Below are positions 9,594 through 18,389 of a stretch of DNA of 64,000 nucleotides, piece by piece. Numbering within the stretch: position 1 is the stretch's first letter; the number at the start of each line of letters is the position of its first letter. The stretch is from NCBI RefSeq assembly GCF_000938265.1, contig NZ_JYFC01000002.1, positions 124,001 through 188,000 on the forward strand. Direction: 5' to 3'. The notes below the pieces were generated by a model. That model saw only the letters and a list, made by a program, of their open reading frames with translations. It was not told the DNA's origin and ran no database searches. Both the position numbers and the translations under genes were made by a program. Origin of the DNA: Agreia bicolorata (GTDB taxonomy: Bacteria > Actinomycetota > Actinomycetes > Actinomycetales > Microbacteriaceae).

Positions 9594-10235
9594 TCAGGCA
9601 GCGAGGTGGAACGTGCTCGCGAAGCGACCGAGCAGTTCTCCACGACCGCGGAGCACCTCGACCTGGCCGGTCTCGATGGCACGCCGCGGGGCAAGCTCGC
9701 CCGAAATGAGTCGATGGATGGCCGGGCCTGTCGCGAACGCGATATCGACGGGCCCCTCGCCGCCCGAGACGTCGAGGGCTGAGCCGTTCACCCTGATGAA
9801 CAGTTCTGCGTCACCCAAGCGCGCTGCATACGCTGTGGCCGGCAACTCCAGCGCCACCGCCGGCTGGAAGGCCGACCGCAGATCCATGATCATCGACGCG
9901 GGCGTGATCACTTGCTCGTCACGCGCCTCGCCCATGGCCTTGAAACCCCACGCGCCGAGTGCGAGCACCACCGGTTCGAGCTCCCGACCATAGGGCGTGA
10001 GTTCGTACACGATCACGCGCGAGCGGGGCGCCCGGCGAATCACGCCGGCCGCCTGCAGCTCTTTGAGCCTGGCCGCGAGAATGTTGCTCGGAATGCGCGG
10101 AAGCCCCGCGGCGAGTTCGCCGTAGCGGCGCGGTGCGACGAGCAGGTCACGCACGATGAGCAGCGCCCAGCGCTCGCCGATGAGTTCGACGGCGCGCGAG
10201 ATGCCTGAGTACTGCCCGTAATCTCGTGCGGCCAT
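9594..10235 (-). CDS. HxlR-family transcriptional regulator
   Basis: 213 residues. The winged-helix core is at about 8-95: AVELIGERWALLIVRDLLVAPRRYGEL, NILAARLKELQAAGVI and YELTPYG, the standard HxlR pattern. A C-terminal extension of about 100 residues resembles an SCP2/sterol-carrier-like ligand domain (FIRVNGSALDVSGGEGP), giving a longer protein than the usual 110-120 residue HxlR. ATG 10235 is used because the upstream in-frame ATG would lie inside the VOC gene. It starts 5 bp after the VOC stop, so the two form an operon. Confidence 0.85.
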   Translation of the reverse strand: MAARDYGQYSGISRAVELIGERWALLIVRDLLVAPRRYGELAAGLPRIPSNILAARLKELQAAGVIRRAPRSRVIVYELTPYGRELEPVVLALGAWGFKAMGEARDEQVITPASMIMDLRSAFQPAVALELPATAYAARLGDAELFIRVNGSALDVSGGEGPVDIAFATGPAIHRLISGELAPRRAIETGQVEVLRGRGELLGRFASTFHLAA

Positions 10236-10240
10236 TGACC

Positions 10241-10684
10241 TCAGGCCTGCTCGGCCTGCGGGTTCGCGGCGGCCTCCGGGCCCTGCTCCGCAGCGACCGG
10301 GTCCATCCAACCGAACTCGATGAGGTTGCCGTCGGGGTCGGTGATCTGGCGCTGATACATGAAGCCGTAATCGGATGCCGGCTGCGGCTCGGTGCCGCCG
10401 GCCGCGAGACCGTTCGTCACGGCTTCATCGACCGCGTCGCGGCTGTCAAGGAAGATGGCGGTCGACACTGACGGGTTGACCGCGTTGTCGCCGATCGGCA
10501 GCTTCGTGAATGTCTGGAAGAACTCGCGCACCAGGATCATGAAGTAGTTGTGGCCGTCTTCGACGACGACGCACGCGGCGTTGTGATCGGTGAACTTGGG
10601 ATTGATGCTGAACCCGAGCGACGTGTAGAACGTCTTGGCGCGCTCGAGATCGGTGACAGGCAGGTTGACGAACATCGACTTCAT
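10241..10684 (-). CDS. VOC (glyoxalase-fold) family protein
   Basis: 147 residues. The N-terminal strand MFVNLPVTDLERAKTFYTSLGF and the C-terminal module QITDPDGNLIEFGWMDP form the paired beta-alpha-beta units of the vicinal oxygen chelate fold, close to the lactoylglutathione-lyase-like YaeR/PhnB subgroup. A tail of about 20 residues is Ala/Glu/Gln-rich. AAGGAG lies 8 nt upstream of ATG 10684. It is co-transcribed with the HxlR regulator. The substrate is unknown. Confidence 0.85.
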   Translation of the reverse strand: MKSMFVNLPVTDLERAKTFYTSLGFSINPKFTDHNAACVVVEDGHNYFMILVREFFQTFTKLPIGDNAVNPSVSTAIFLDSRDAVDEAVTNGLAAGGTEPQPASDYGFMYQRQITDPDGNLIEFGWMDPVAAEQGPEAAANPQAEQA

Positions 10685-10782
10685 TGTGGAGCTCCTTGAG
10701 ATACGCGTGGGGTAGCAATGAGTTGATACTTGCAAAAAACAAGTAAGCCGTCAAGAGTCGATTATCGACTGCTTCGAAGAGA

Positions 10783-11760
10783 TCAGAAGCCCTCCGGGTT
10801 TCGCGGCGTGTACGGCGAGGTGAGGTGCTCGAGCTCGGACTCGCTCAGTTCTATGTCGAGCGACGCGATGGCATCGTCGATGTGCTTCTGCTTCGTTGCG
10901 CCCACGATGGGCGCGGTAACGGCCGACTGCTGGCGAACCCAGGCGAGGGCGACCTGGGCGCGCGCGACGCCGCGCTCGCCCGCGATGCCGGCCACGGCAT
11001 CCACGATCGCACGATTCGACGAATCGTCAGACGAGTAGAGGGTGGCCCCGAAGAGGTCTTTGCCCGTGCGCTCGGTCTCGGCATCCCAGTCTCGGGTGAG
11101 CCGGCCGCGCGCCAGCGGCGACCAGGGCAGCACGCCCACCTTCTCATCGATGCAGAGCGGGTGCATCTCGCGCTCCTCCTCGCGCTGCAGCAGGTTGTAC
11201 TGGTCCTGCATCGAGACGAAGGGCGTGAGACTGTTCACCTCGGCGACTCGCTGCGCCTTGGCGAACTGCCACGCCCACATCGACGAGGCGCCGATGTAGC
11301 GCACCTTGCCTGACCGAACGAGGTCGTGCAGGGCGGTCATCGTCTCTTCGATCGGGGTCTCGGCGTCCCAGCGGTGGATCTGGTAGAGGTCGACGTGGTC
11401 GACGCCGAGGCGCCGCAGGCTGTCGTCGATGGCCGACATGATGTGCACCCGCGACAGGCCCCCGCGGTTGGGCGAGTCGCCCATGCGACCGTGCACCTTG
11501 GTGGCGATCACCACGTCGTCGCGCTGGGCAAAGTCGGCCAGGGCGCGGCCCACGATCTCCTCGCTCGAGCCGTCGGAGTAGACATCCGCCGTATCGAAGG
11601 TCGTGATGCCCTGTTCGATGGCCCGGCGGATGAGTGGGCGGCTCGTCTCCTCGTCGAGGGTCCAGGCGTGGTTGCCGCGATCGGGCGTGCCGAAGCTCAT
11701 GCATCCGAGCACGACCTCGCTGATCTTCATTCCGGTGTTGCCGAGGCGTGTGTAGCGCAT
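10783..11760 (-). CDS. Aldo/keto reductase
   Basis: A 325-residue NADPH-dependent (beta/alpha)8 oxidoreductase. The catalytic tetrad is visible: Asp and Tyr in FDTADVYSDGSSEE, Lys in VVIATKVHG and His in LYQIHRWD. The cofactor region VAWVRQQSAVTAPIVGATK lies near the C-terminus. This matches the AKR11/YajO-like group of putative aldehyde reductases. It appears monocistronic, and the substrate is not deducible. Confidence 0.9.
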   Translation of the reverse strand: MRYTRLGNTGMKISEVVLGCMSFGTPDRGNHAWTLDEETSRPLIRRAIEQGITTFDTADVYSDGSSEEIVGRALADFAQRDDVVIATKVHGRMGDSPNRGGLSRVHIMSAIDDSLRRLGVDHVDLYQIHRWDAETPIEETMTALHDLVRSGKVRYIGASSMWAWQFAKAQRVAEVNSLTPFVSMQDQYNLLQREEEREMHPLCIDEKVGVLPWSPLARGRLTRDWDAETERTGKDLFGATLYSSDDSSNRAIVDAVAGIAGERGVARAQVALAWVRQQSAVTAPIVGATKQKHIDDAIASLDIELSESELEHLTSPYTPRNPEGF

Positions 11761-11878
11761 GGTTCGAGGTTACTGCGAGGGTATGGATCTGGGCCTGCGC
11801 CCCTACACTTTCACCGCCCCGAGTGAGAGACCGCGGCCGTCTGAGTGCGCTCGCCCGCCGGCCGCTAGGGTCAGTCGG

Positions 11879-12574
11879 ATGAAGGCAGTGATTCCCAGGA
11901 TCGTCGCCGTCGTGTCGATCGTCGGCGCCGCGGCGGCCGTCGGTGCGCTGCTTGTGCGGTGGATCGGTTATGCGACGGGAGGCGCCATCGACGTCTGTGG
12001 ATCCGAGCGATGGACTCCCTGGACCGTGCAGTACGAATCGACCGGCTCGACTCCGGTGACGGTTGGATTCGGTCTCACCCCTCTCGGGTTGAGCTGCTCT
12101 TCGGGTGGCAACGTCACGTATCCCGACGAGCCGCTCGCCTCGCACCTTGTCGTGCTGGCGCTGATTCTCGTTGTGCTCGCCGTCGCGCTGCTTGTGAGCC
12201 CCGCTTCGTCGCACCCGCGATTCTTCGCCTGGACTGTGGCGATCTCGCTGTGCGCGGCGGGCGTCGCCGTGCCCGCCGGACTCGGCACCGCCGCGTACGC
12301 GATCTCGTTCGCGAAGGCAGGATGGATCGACTGCGGGGTTCCGCCGGTGGTTGTCGTCGGGCGTGGTGCCATCGAAGCGGTCCATGCGTGGTTGACGGTG
12401 TTCTCTGTGGTTCCGACCGGACCTCTCTGCACGTTTGCTTCCCCAGCCGGCGATGTCGCCGTGTTCGAGGGCGATGTGGCGTTCGGCTCCGTCTTTGTGG
12501 TCGCGCTTGCTGTCGCTGCGGCCTTCGCGATCCTGGCGGCCCGATCGAAGCGGAACTCGGCAGGCAGGCGCTAG
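11879..12574 (+). CDS. Four-helix membrane protein of unknown function
   Basis: 231 residues. The N-terminal membrane segment is IVAVVSIVGAAAAVGALLV. An extracytoplasmic loop with two cysteines (CGSERWTPW, LSCSSGG) follows, then helices at about 85-110, 118-145 and 200-222. A second loop contains WIDCGVPP and PLCTFASP, so disulfides are likely. ATG 11879 is preferred. The longer upstream frame has no ribosome site and crosses the divergent AKR start. A TAGGGT box 7-12 nt upstream suggests a very short leader. I do not recognise the family. Confidence 0.65.
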   Translation: MKAVIPRIVAVVSIVGAAAAVGALLVRWIGYATGGAIDVCGSERWTPWTVQYESTGSTPVTVGFGLTPLGLSCSSGGNVTYPDEPLASHLVVLALILVVLAVALLVSPASSHPRFFAWTVAISLCAAGVAVPAGLGTAAYAISFAKAGWIDCGVPPVVVVGRGAIEAVHAWLTVFSVVPTGPLCTFASPAGDVAVFEGDVAFGSVFVVALAVAAAFAILAARSKRNSAGRR

Positions 12575-13644
12575 CGGGCGAGCACCAGGCAGGTGGGGGA
12601 GCCGACCCCGAGTGAATCGACGGGCTCGCCGATCAGGCCGGTCGCGGCATCCAGTGCGAATGTCGTGACCTCGTTCGAGCGCTCGTGGGCCACGCGCAGC
12701 AGCCCGTCGTGAACCAGGTGGTGCCTCGGCCAGTCGCCGCCCGACGGCGATGCCTCGAGTGGGTGCGCGCCCTCGTTGTCGATGCTCAGCACGGCGATGC
12801 GGTTCGAGCCCCTCACACCCACATAAGCGCGGGTCGAATCGGCCGACAACTCGATGTGAGCCGCCGTGTCGCCCTCGGCCGCGCCGCCCTTGATCGCCGG
12901 GGTCTGGTGCACGACGTCGAATCCTGCGTCGTCGTTCGGCGCGAGCGTGAACACCTCGACCGAGTATTCGGTCACGACCAGCACTCGTCCGTCCTGGTGC
13001 AGCGCGAGGTGCCTCGGCCCGGACTCGAACGGCAGCGTCACGAAGCCCGCCCGCACGAGTCCTCGAAGGGGGTCGTGGGTCCAGATGCGCACGACGTCGA
13101 GTCCCAGGTCGGTGGTGAGGATGCGTCCGTCGGGCAGGGTGAGGCTCGCGTGGGCGCGCGAGGGTCGCGCGGTTCCGAGCGCCGGATACGCGGGGTTGCG
13201 GTGGGCGTGCGGGTCGCGCGCGGCGGGGGCGATCGTTCGCGAGACGATGCCGCCCCGGCTGTCGAGGCCGAAGAGGATGACTTGGCCGTCGCCCCAGCAG
13301 GTGACGATCGCGTAGCGTCCGCGCGGGTCGACGGCCACGTGGCATCCGGCATCGCCCGTCGACCAGGCGTCACCGAGAGGCTCGAGGGTCGGGCCGAGCC
13401 CGTCGGTCTCCGCGTCGCCCACCTTGTAGGCCTGCAGAACACCGGCGGCCTCGAATACGGCGTAGAGGACGGGCGCCGTCGGGTGTGTCGCGAGGAATGA
13501 CGGCGAGGCAGCCTCGGCAGCGGTGCCGAGCGATTCGAGGGGGCGCCCCACGGCGGCGTCGAGCAGCTCTATGCCCACGCCGGAGCCACCGGAGTCGGAG
13601 GTGTAGGAGCCGGCCCAGAGGTAGGTACGCGCGTCGACGGTCAC
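12571..13644 (-). CDS. Lactonase family (YbhE-type seven-bladed propeller) protein
   Basis: 357 residues with the repeating blade pattern of the 6-phosphogluconolactonase YbhE family: WAGSYTSDSGGSGVGIELLD, SFLATHPTAPVLYAVFE, CHVAVDPRGRYAIVTCWG, ELSADSTRAYVGVRGSNRI and GDWPRHHLVHDGLLRVAHE. It probably hydrolyses a sugar lactone, possibly 6-phosphogluconolactone. I place the start at GTG 13644 because the first blade begins immediately after it. The in-frame ATG at 13767 would put 41 basic residues over the MarR operator. It is divergent from the MarR gene, and its 3' end overlaps the convergent membrane gene by 4 nt. Confidence 0.85.
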   Translation of the reverse strand: MTVDARTYLWAGSYTSDSGGSGVGIELLDAAVGRPLESLGTAAEAASPSFLATHPTAPVLYAVFEAAGVLQAYKVGDAETDGLGPTLEPLGDAWSTGDAGCHVAVDPRGRYAIVTCWGDGQVILFGLDSRGGIVSRTIAPAARDPHAHRNPAYPALGTARPSRAHASLTLPDGRILTTDLGLDVVRIWTHDPLRGLVRAGFVTLPFESGPRHLALHQDGRVLVVTEYSVEVFTLAPNDDAGFDVVHQTPAIKGGAAEGDTAAHIELSADSTRAYVGVRGSNRIAVLSIDNEGAHPLEASPSGGDWPRHHLVHDGLLRVAHERSNEVTTFALDAATGLIGEPVDSLGVGSPTCLVLAR

Positions 13645-13720
13645 GGGACAATTCTGCCGCACCGGGGCGTGTTCGGATCGTGACCGCGCTTCGAGCTGCC
13701 TTCGCCTGCGATGTGACAAT

Positions 13721-13770
13721 GTAGTTGTTGCTACAAGTAATGTGCGTCTACTTAGTTGTAGCGTCAACTA
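13721..13770. promoter_or_regulatory. Paired MarR-type operators between lactonase and MarR genes
   Basis: Two near-identical 15-mers in opposite orientation: TAGTTGTTGCTACAA (13722-13736) and TTGTAGCGTCAACTA (13756-13770), matching at 13 of 15 positions when one is reversed. Each holds a dyad, TTGT-N4-ACAA in the first and TAGTTG-N6-CAACTA in the second. They lie in the short divergent promoter, so the MarR protein likely controls itself and the lactonase. Confidence 0.7.
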
Positions 13771-13789
13771 TTCCGATAGAATGGTCGGC

Positions 13790-14269
13790 ATGAGTGAGGA
13801 TGTCTGGCTGAGCGATGATCAGCAGCGTGCCTGGGTGCGGTTCATCTCCGTGGTCGAGCGACTTCCGGGGGTGCTCGACACCCAGCTGCAACACGATGCC
13901 GATCTCACCCATTTCGACTACTTCACCCTCGCCATGCTCTCGGAGGCTCCGAACAGAACGCTCCGCATGACCGAGCTCGCCGCGGTTACGAACGCTAGCC
14001 TGCCTCGCCTCTCGCACGTCGTCTCGCGTCTCGAGAAGCGTGGTTTCATCGAGCGCACGCCGTGCCCTGGAGATCGTCGGGCGACGAACGCCCAGCTCAC
14101 GGATTCGGGCTGGGAGAAGGTCGGCGCGACCGCACCAGGTCACGTCGGCACGGTGCGCGACTACGTGATCGACCCGTTGGATGAGCAGGACGTGGCAGAC
14201 CTGCATCGCATTATGGGCAAGATTCTGGGGAAGCTCGACCCCGAGAACAGGTTGCGCGTGCAGCGCTGA
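13790..14269 (+). CDS. MarR-family transcriptional regulator
   Basis: 159 residues with the MarR winged helix at about 35-110: FDYFTLAMLSEAPNRTLRMTELA, ASLPRLSHVVSRLEKRGFIER and the wing CPGDRRATNAQLTDSG. Flanking helices provide dimerisation. The start MSEDVW (13790) is chosen over two upstream in-frame ATGs, which overlap or abut the operator dyad. It is divergent from the lactonase. The ligand is unknown. Confidence 0.85.
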   Translation: MSEDVWLSDDQQRAWVRFISVVERLPGVLDTQLQHDADLTHFDYFTLAMLSEAPNRTLRMTELAAVTNASLPRLSHVVSRLEKRGFIERTPCPGDRRATNAQLTDSGWEKVGATAPGHVGTVRDYVIDPLDEQDVADLHRIMGKILGKLDPENRLRVQR

Positions 14270-14367
14270 CCTCGGTCGGCGACAATGGTTACCGGTGCGG
14301 ACTTCTGCGCCCGGTGTGCCGGTCGCAACTGTCCGTGCCGGCGACAGTCAGCCACGATGGAGGACCC

Positions 14368-16026
14368 ATGAAGCACACCAGCCAGGTCGAGATCGAGCGC
14401 AAATACGACGTCGATGAGAACTCACTCGTTCCCACATTCACGAGCGTCGACGGCATCGAGAGCGTGTCTGTCGATGACGCCGTGCAGCTCGAGGCGGTGT
14501 ACTACGACACCGAGACGCTCGATCTTCTTCGCAAGCGCCACATCGTGCGCCGCCGAGAGGGCGGGGGCGACGAGGGGTGGCATATCAAGCGCCCGGCGGG
14601 AGAAGGTCGCACGGAGCTGCACTGGCCGCTCGACGTCGACGCGGCCGATGCGTCGTCAGACTCGGTGCCCGATTCGGTTCTCGAGCCTGTGCGCGCGATC
14701 GTGCGCGATCGCATCCTGACCCCGCTTGCCCGCATCTCGACCCGGCGCACGGCGACGCATCTCATCGGCGCGGGCGGCGAGGCTGTGGCCGAATTCGCCG
14801 ACGATCAGGTCACGGCGTCGGATGTTCGGGGCGGGGCCGTGCGGGCCTGGCGCGAGTGGGAGGTGGAGCTTCTGCCGGGCGCGCCCGACAGCGAAGAAGA
14901 GCGGACGGCCCTGCTCGACGCCATCGAGGTCGCCGTGCTCGCCGAGGCCGCCACCGTGTCGTCGTCGCCCGCCAAGATCGCACGTGCGCTCGGTCACGAC
15001 TCGCTGAGCGACGCGTTGAAGGATGCCGTGGAGTCTGATGCTATCGAGGCTCAGCGCACAAGTGTCAGTTTGAGTCCCAGTGCGCGCCCAGCGCCCACCT
15101 CCGAGTTGACGTCGAAGAGTCCCGCCGCCGACGTGATCGTCGAAGCGCTGCGCGAACTGGTCGATCAGCTCGAGCAGCTCGATCCTCAGGCCAGGGCCGA
15201 TCAGCCCGATTCCGTGCACCAGATGCGCTCCGTCGTTCGCCGGCTGCGCAGTGTGCTCGCGGCGTACCGTCGGCTGTTCGACGACGAGCGGGTGGCATCG
15301 CTGCGCGATCAGTTGCGCACCCTGGGGGGAGTGCTCGGCACGGCTCGCGACGCCGAAGTCCGCGCGCAGCTCGCCGACGACGAGCTCTCAGAGCTGGGGC
15401 ACCGCACGAGCGACGCCTCGCACCGCCGTCTGGTCGAAGGATCGCTCGAGGACTACCGTCAGGCGCATGCCGCGGCACTGCGCATGCTCTCGAGCGCGGC
15501 CTACTATCGGCTGTTCGATGATCTCGACGACTTCGTGGCGAATCCGCCCCTGTCGGCGCTGGGCGAGAAGCGCACCTCGATCAAGGTCGTCGCCGCCAAG
15601 GTGATCGCGAGCGAACTGGCGCGCCTGCGAAAGCGAGCAGGCGCGGCCGCTTTCGCCGGGGCATCCGGATCGGGCGGCGATGTCGACGCGCGTGGTGACC
15701 GGGCGCTGCACAGCGCCCGCAAGGCGGCGCGCCGACTTCGGTTCGCCGCTGACGCGGTGTCGAAGGGAGGCACAGCCGTGCTCGGCAAGAAGTACCGGCA
15801 CATCTCCCGCGAGGCCGAACGGGTGCAGGATGCGCTCGGCGATCACCGCGACAGTGCGCTGTTCGTTGAGCATCTGCTGCTGAATTCCAACCGCGCCCAT
15901 GCCGCCGGCGAGGACACCTTCGTCTACGGTGCCATGACGGTTCGTGCGCAGAACAGAGGGGCGGCTGCGCTCGATGATTCTCCGAAGGCGCTCAAGCGTC
16001 TCGACAGGCGAGCCGAAAGTCTCTGA
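14368..16026 (+). CDS. CYTH and CHAD domain protein
   Basis: 552 residues. The N-terminal CYTH (triphosphate tunnel) domain is at about 5-200 and begins with the hallmark VEIERKYDV (ExExK). YYDTETLDLL, RRREGGGDEGWHIKRP and the Glu-rich strand REWEVELLPG follow. The C-terminal CHAD helical domain at about 250-540 has conserved His, Arg and Lys residues (SVHQMRSVVRRLRSVL, ALHSARKAARRLRFAADA) that bind polyphosphate. The CYTH domain probably hydrolyses inorganic triphosphate or similar. ATG 14368 has a GGAGG site. It is likely associated with polyphosphate metabolism, as for other CHAD proteins. Confidence 0.9.
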   Translation: MKHTSQVEIERKYDVDENSLVPTFTSVDGIESVSVDDAVQLEAVYYDTETLDLLRKRHIVRRREGGGDEGWHIKRPAGEGRTELHWPLDVDAADASSDSVPDSVLEPVRAIVRDRILTPLARISTRRTATHLIGAGGEAVAEFADDQVTASDVRGGAVRAWREWEVELLPGAPDSEEERTALLDAIEVAVLAEAATVSSSPAKIARALGHDSLSDALKDAVESDAIEAQRTSVSLSPSARPAPTSELTSKSPAADVIVEALRELVDQLEQLDPQARADQPDSVHQMRSVVRRLRSVLAAYRRLFDDERVASLRDQLRTLGGVLGTARDAEVRAQLADDELSELGHRTSDASHRRLVEGSLEDYRQAHAAALRMLSSAAYYRLFDDLDDFVANPPLSALGEKRTSIKVVAAKVIASELARLRKRAGAAAFAGASGSGGDVDARGDRALHSARKAARRLRFAADAVSKGGTAVLGKKYRHISREAERVQDALGDHRDSALFVEHLLLNSNRAHAAGEDTFVYGAMTVRAQNRGAAALDDSPKALKRLDRRAESL

Positions 16027-16067
16027 CCGTCGGCTCGAACTCAGGGAGCGAGGGTTAACATGACCGC

Positions 16068-16550
16068 GTGCCCTTCCTGTCTGATGAAAGTCGCCTCTGG
16101 CTCGCCCGTGTGGCCGAGCTCGACGCTGCCGCTGCCGCATCGCCCCAATCGCCGCCTCCAGCCCTCGACCGCATCCGTGCTGTGCGCATGCTCGCGAGTG
16201 AACTAGAGAAAGACGCCGCCACTCTGCACGCCGTGCGCGAGGCCCGCGCATCCGGAATAACGTGGGAGGACATCTCGGGTGCCGCAGGTCTCGGTGCGGC
16301 GGCCGCGAAGTGGCGCTGGCACGGTACCGACGCCGAGATCCTCGAACGGCACGAGGCAGGCCGCAAGCGCTCGGCACGCCCGAGCAGCGTGCCCACCGAC
16401 CTGCCGGGCATGTCGGTCTCGGAGGCCGCGGTGAAACTCGGCGTGAGTGCCCAGGCCGTATATCTGCGTGTCAGTCGCGGCCTGCTGCGCGCCGAGACGG
16501 TGACACTGCCCGACGGGCGCACGTACAAGAGGGTGTTCCCCGACGAGTAG
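16068..16550 (+). CDS. Small protein with two helix-turn-helix-like segments
   Basis: 160 residues from GTG 16068. Two segments look DNA-binding. SGITWEDISGAAGLGAAAAKWRW (about 62-84) resembles a sigma/Xre-type helix-turn-helix. SVSEAAVKLGVSAQAVYLRV (about 117-136), followed by SRGLLRAETVTLPDGRTYKRV, resembles an excisionase/MerR-like winged helix reading a DNA groove. The N-terminus is an Ala-rich helix. Related actinobacterial proteins are unannotated to my knowledge. It lies 41 bp after the CYTH-CHAD gene on the same strand. Confidence 0.65.
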   Translation: MPFLSDESRLWLARVAELDAAAAASPQSPPPALDRIRAVRMLASELEKDAATLHAVREARASGITWEDISGAAGLGAAAAKWRWHGTDAEILERHEAGRKRSARPSSVPTDLPGMSVSEAAVKLGVSAQAVYLRVSRGLLRAETVTLPDGRTYKRVFPDE

Positions 16551-16643
16551 AGACATCGCGTGCAGATGTGGCGGTGCGCTCGTCGCATAGCGACATGAAG
16601 AGTTCGTGACTGCACACCCTTGCTCGGGTGGTTGGATTGAGTC

Positions 16644-17966
16644 ATGGACTCCAGCACGACCGACGCGTATATCGACGACTTCGCCCGTTTCATCGAGGCA
16701 TCGCCCAGCTCGTATCACGCGGTAGCCGAGGCCGCCCGACGGCTCGACGAGGCAGGGTTCTCGCGGCTCGACGAGGCGAGCGACTGGCCCGCGGCCGGCG
16801 CCGACGGCGGGGCGGCCAGCGCCGAGCCCGCCGCATCCGCCCGGCACTATGTGGTGCGCGACGGCGCGATCATCGCGTGGCTGCGGCCTGCTGAAGCCAC
16901 GGCCACGACGCCGTTCCGCGTTCTCGGATCGCACACCGACTCGCCCGCCTTCAAGCTCAAGCCGAAGCCCACGATCGCGAACCGCGGATGGCTGCAGGCC
17001 GGCGTCGAGGTCTACGGCGGCCCGCTGCTCAACTCGTGGCTAGACCGAGAACTCGAACTCGCCGGTCGGCTCGTCACCCGCGATGGCGTCGAGCATCTCG
17101 TGCGCACGGGGCCGTATCTGCGCATTCCGCAGCTGGCGATCCACCTCGACCGCGAGGTCAACTCCGGCCTCACGCTCGACAAGCAGCGGCACCTGACCCC
17201 CGTCTTCGGCGTAGGCCACGCGGGCGATCTGCTGGCCCACCTCGCGCACCTCGCCGGTGTGCCTGCGTGGGATGTCGCCGGCTACGACCTGCTGACCGCC
17301 GACACCCAGGGGCCTGCTCGCTTCGGCAAAGACGGTGAACTCTTCGCCGCCGGGCGCATGGACAACCTGTCGTCGGTGTACGCGGGACTCGTGGCGCTGA
17401 TCGCGGCTGCCGATGAGACGCAGGCGGAGCAGGAGCACATCAGTGTGCTTGCCGCTTTCGATCACGAGGAGCTCGGCAGCGAGTCGCGCTCCGGCGCATC
17501 CGGCCCGCTGCTCGACGACGTGCTCAGCCGTATCGGGGCCGGTCTCGGCGCCACATCGAGCGACCGTCTGCGCGCGTACGCCGCATCCTGGTGTCTGTCT
17601 GCCGACGCGGGCCACGCGATTCACCCGAATTACCCCGAGCGGCACGATCCCGTGAACACGCCGATCGCGGGCGGCGGTCCGTTGCTGAAGATCAACGCGA
17701 ATCAGCGCTACGCGACGGATGCGTTCGGTGCGGCCCTGTGGGCGCGCGCCTGCGAGCGGGCCGGTGTGAGCTACCAGGAGTTCGTCTCGAACAACGCGGT
17801 TCCGTGCGGATCGACGATCGGACCGCTGACGGCGACGAGGCTCGGAATACGCACGGTCGACGTGGGTGTTCCTCTGCTGTCGATGCACTCGGCGCGCGAG
17901 CTGTGCCACGTGAACGACCCGGTGGCGCTGTCGGCCGCGGTGGGAGCGTTCTTCGCGGGGGCGTAG
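16644..17966 (+). CDS. apeB: M18 family aminopeptidase
   Basis: 440 residues, the normal length for dinuclear-zinc M18 (aspartyl/lysine) aminopeptidases. The metal and catalytic motifs are GSHTDSPAFKLKP (His, Asp), FAAGRMDNLSSVYAG (Asp), AAFDHEELGSESRSGA (catalytic Glu pair), DAGHAIHPNYPE and LLSMHSARELC (His). It releases N-terminal residues from peptides in the cytoplasm, fitting the peptide uptake and proline peptidase genes further downstream. The ribosome site is weak. Confidence 0.93.
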   Translation: MDSSTTDAYIDDFARFIEASPSSYHAVAEAARRLDEAGFSRLDEASDWPAAGADGGAASAEPAASARHYVVRDGAIIAWLRPAEATATTPFRVLGSHTDSPAFKLKPKPTIANRGWLQAGVEVYGGPLLNSWLDRELELAGRLVTRDGVEHLVRTGPYLRIPQLAIHLDREVNSGLTLDKQRHLTPVFGVGHAGDLLAHLAHLAGVPAWDVAGYDLLTADTQGPARFGKDGELFAAGRMDNLSSVYAGLVALIAAADETQAEQEHISVLAAFDHEELGSESRSGASGPLLDDVLSRIGAGLGATSSDRLRAYAASWCLSADAGHAIHPNYPERHDPVNTPIAGGGPLLKINANQRYATDAFGAALWARACERAGVSYQEFVSNNAVPCGSTIGPLTATRLGIRTVDVGVPLLSMHSARELCHVNDPVALSAAVGAFFAGA

Positions 17967-17970
17967 TCAC

Positions 17971-18033
17971 CGTTCCCTGAGCTTGTCGAAGGGGCTCCCT
18001 CCGACCGGCTCCCTTCGGCAAGCTCAGGAAGCG
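17971..18033. terminator. Inverted pair of R1 repeats acting as convergent terminator
   Basis: An R1 copy (17971-17994, CGTTCCCTGAGCTTGTCGAA plus GGGG) faces an inverted R1 copy (18011-18033, CCCTTCGGCAAGCTCAGGAA plus GCG) across 16 nt. Together they form a hairpin of about 20 bp with one or two mismatches. It lies just after the aminopeptidase stop and runs over the last codons of the convergent membrane gene. Confidence 0.7.
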
Positions 18034-18365
18034 GGTGTTCCGTGTGCAGCTCGGAGGATGCGCGCTCCTCGCACGAGACGCCAGATCCCGAAGGGCACCA
18101 GAACCAGGCATAGCACCTTCACGAGCGCAGGCTCCAGTTTCACCGCACACCAGATGCCGACCGCGATGATGGCCGCTCCGGCGACCATGTTGAGCACTCC
18201 GCCGATGCTCCATTGCGCTGTCAGAAGGGCCACGGTCGCGTCGAGGATCCGGTCTGCGAAACCGAGTCCGAGTGCGCTGGCAACGATGTAGACGACGAGT
18301 GCTAACAGCGGAAGTGCCGCAGCGCAGATAAGGGCGATCAGGAGGATGGTGCCCAGCGCGTCCAC
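18024..18365 (-). CDS. Small membrane protein, unknown function
   Basis: 113 residues with three hydrophobic helices (ILLIALICAAALPLLALVVYIVASALG, GGVLNMVAGAAIIAVGIWCAV and VLCLVLVPFGIWRLVRG). It has no recognisable motif. The last few codons (HGTPAS) fall inside the R1 hairpin, so the natural C-terminus may have been changed by repeat insertion. It is downstream of putA on the same strand, 24 bp away, so it could share its transcript. Confidence 0.6.
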   Translation of the reverse strand: MDALGTILLIALICAAALPLLALVVYIVASALGLGFADRILDATVALLTAQWSIGGVLNMVAGAAIIAVGIWCAVKLEPALVKVLCLVLVPFGIWRLVRGARILRAAHGTPAS

Positions 18366-18389
18366 GGACTCAGCGTACCCAACGGGGTG

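Noticed and set aside
11144-13345. 733-codon minus-strand open frame across the aldo-keto reductase and lactonase
   Set aside because: An artefact of high GC. It is Arg-rich and low-complexity and is contradicted by three well-supported genes.
13645-13767. N-terminal extension of the lactonase from ATG 13767
   Set aside because: It is basic, without homology to the propeller, and covers the MarR operator dyads. GTG 13644 is better.
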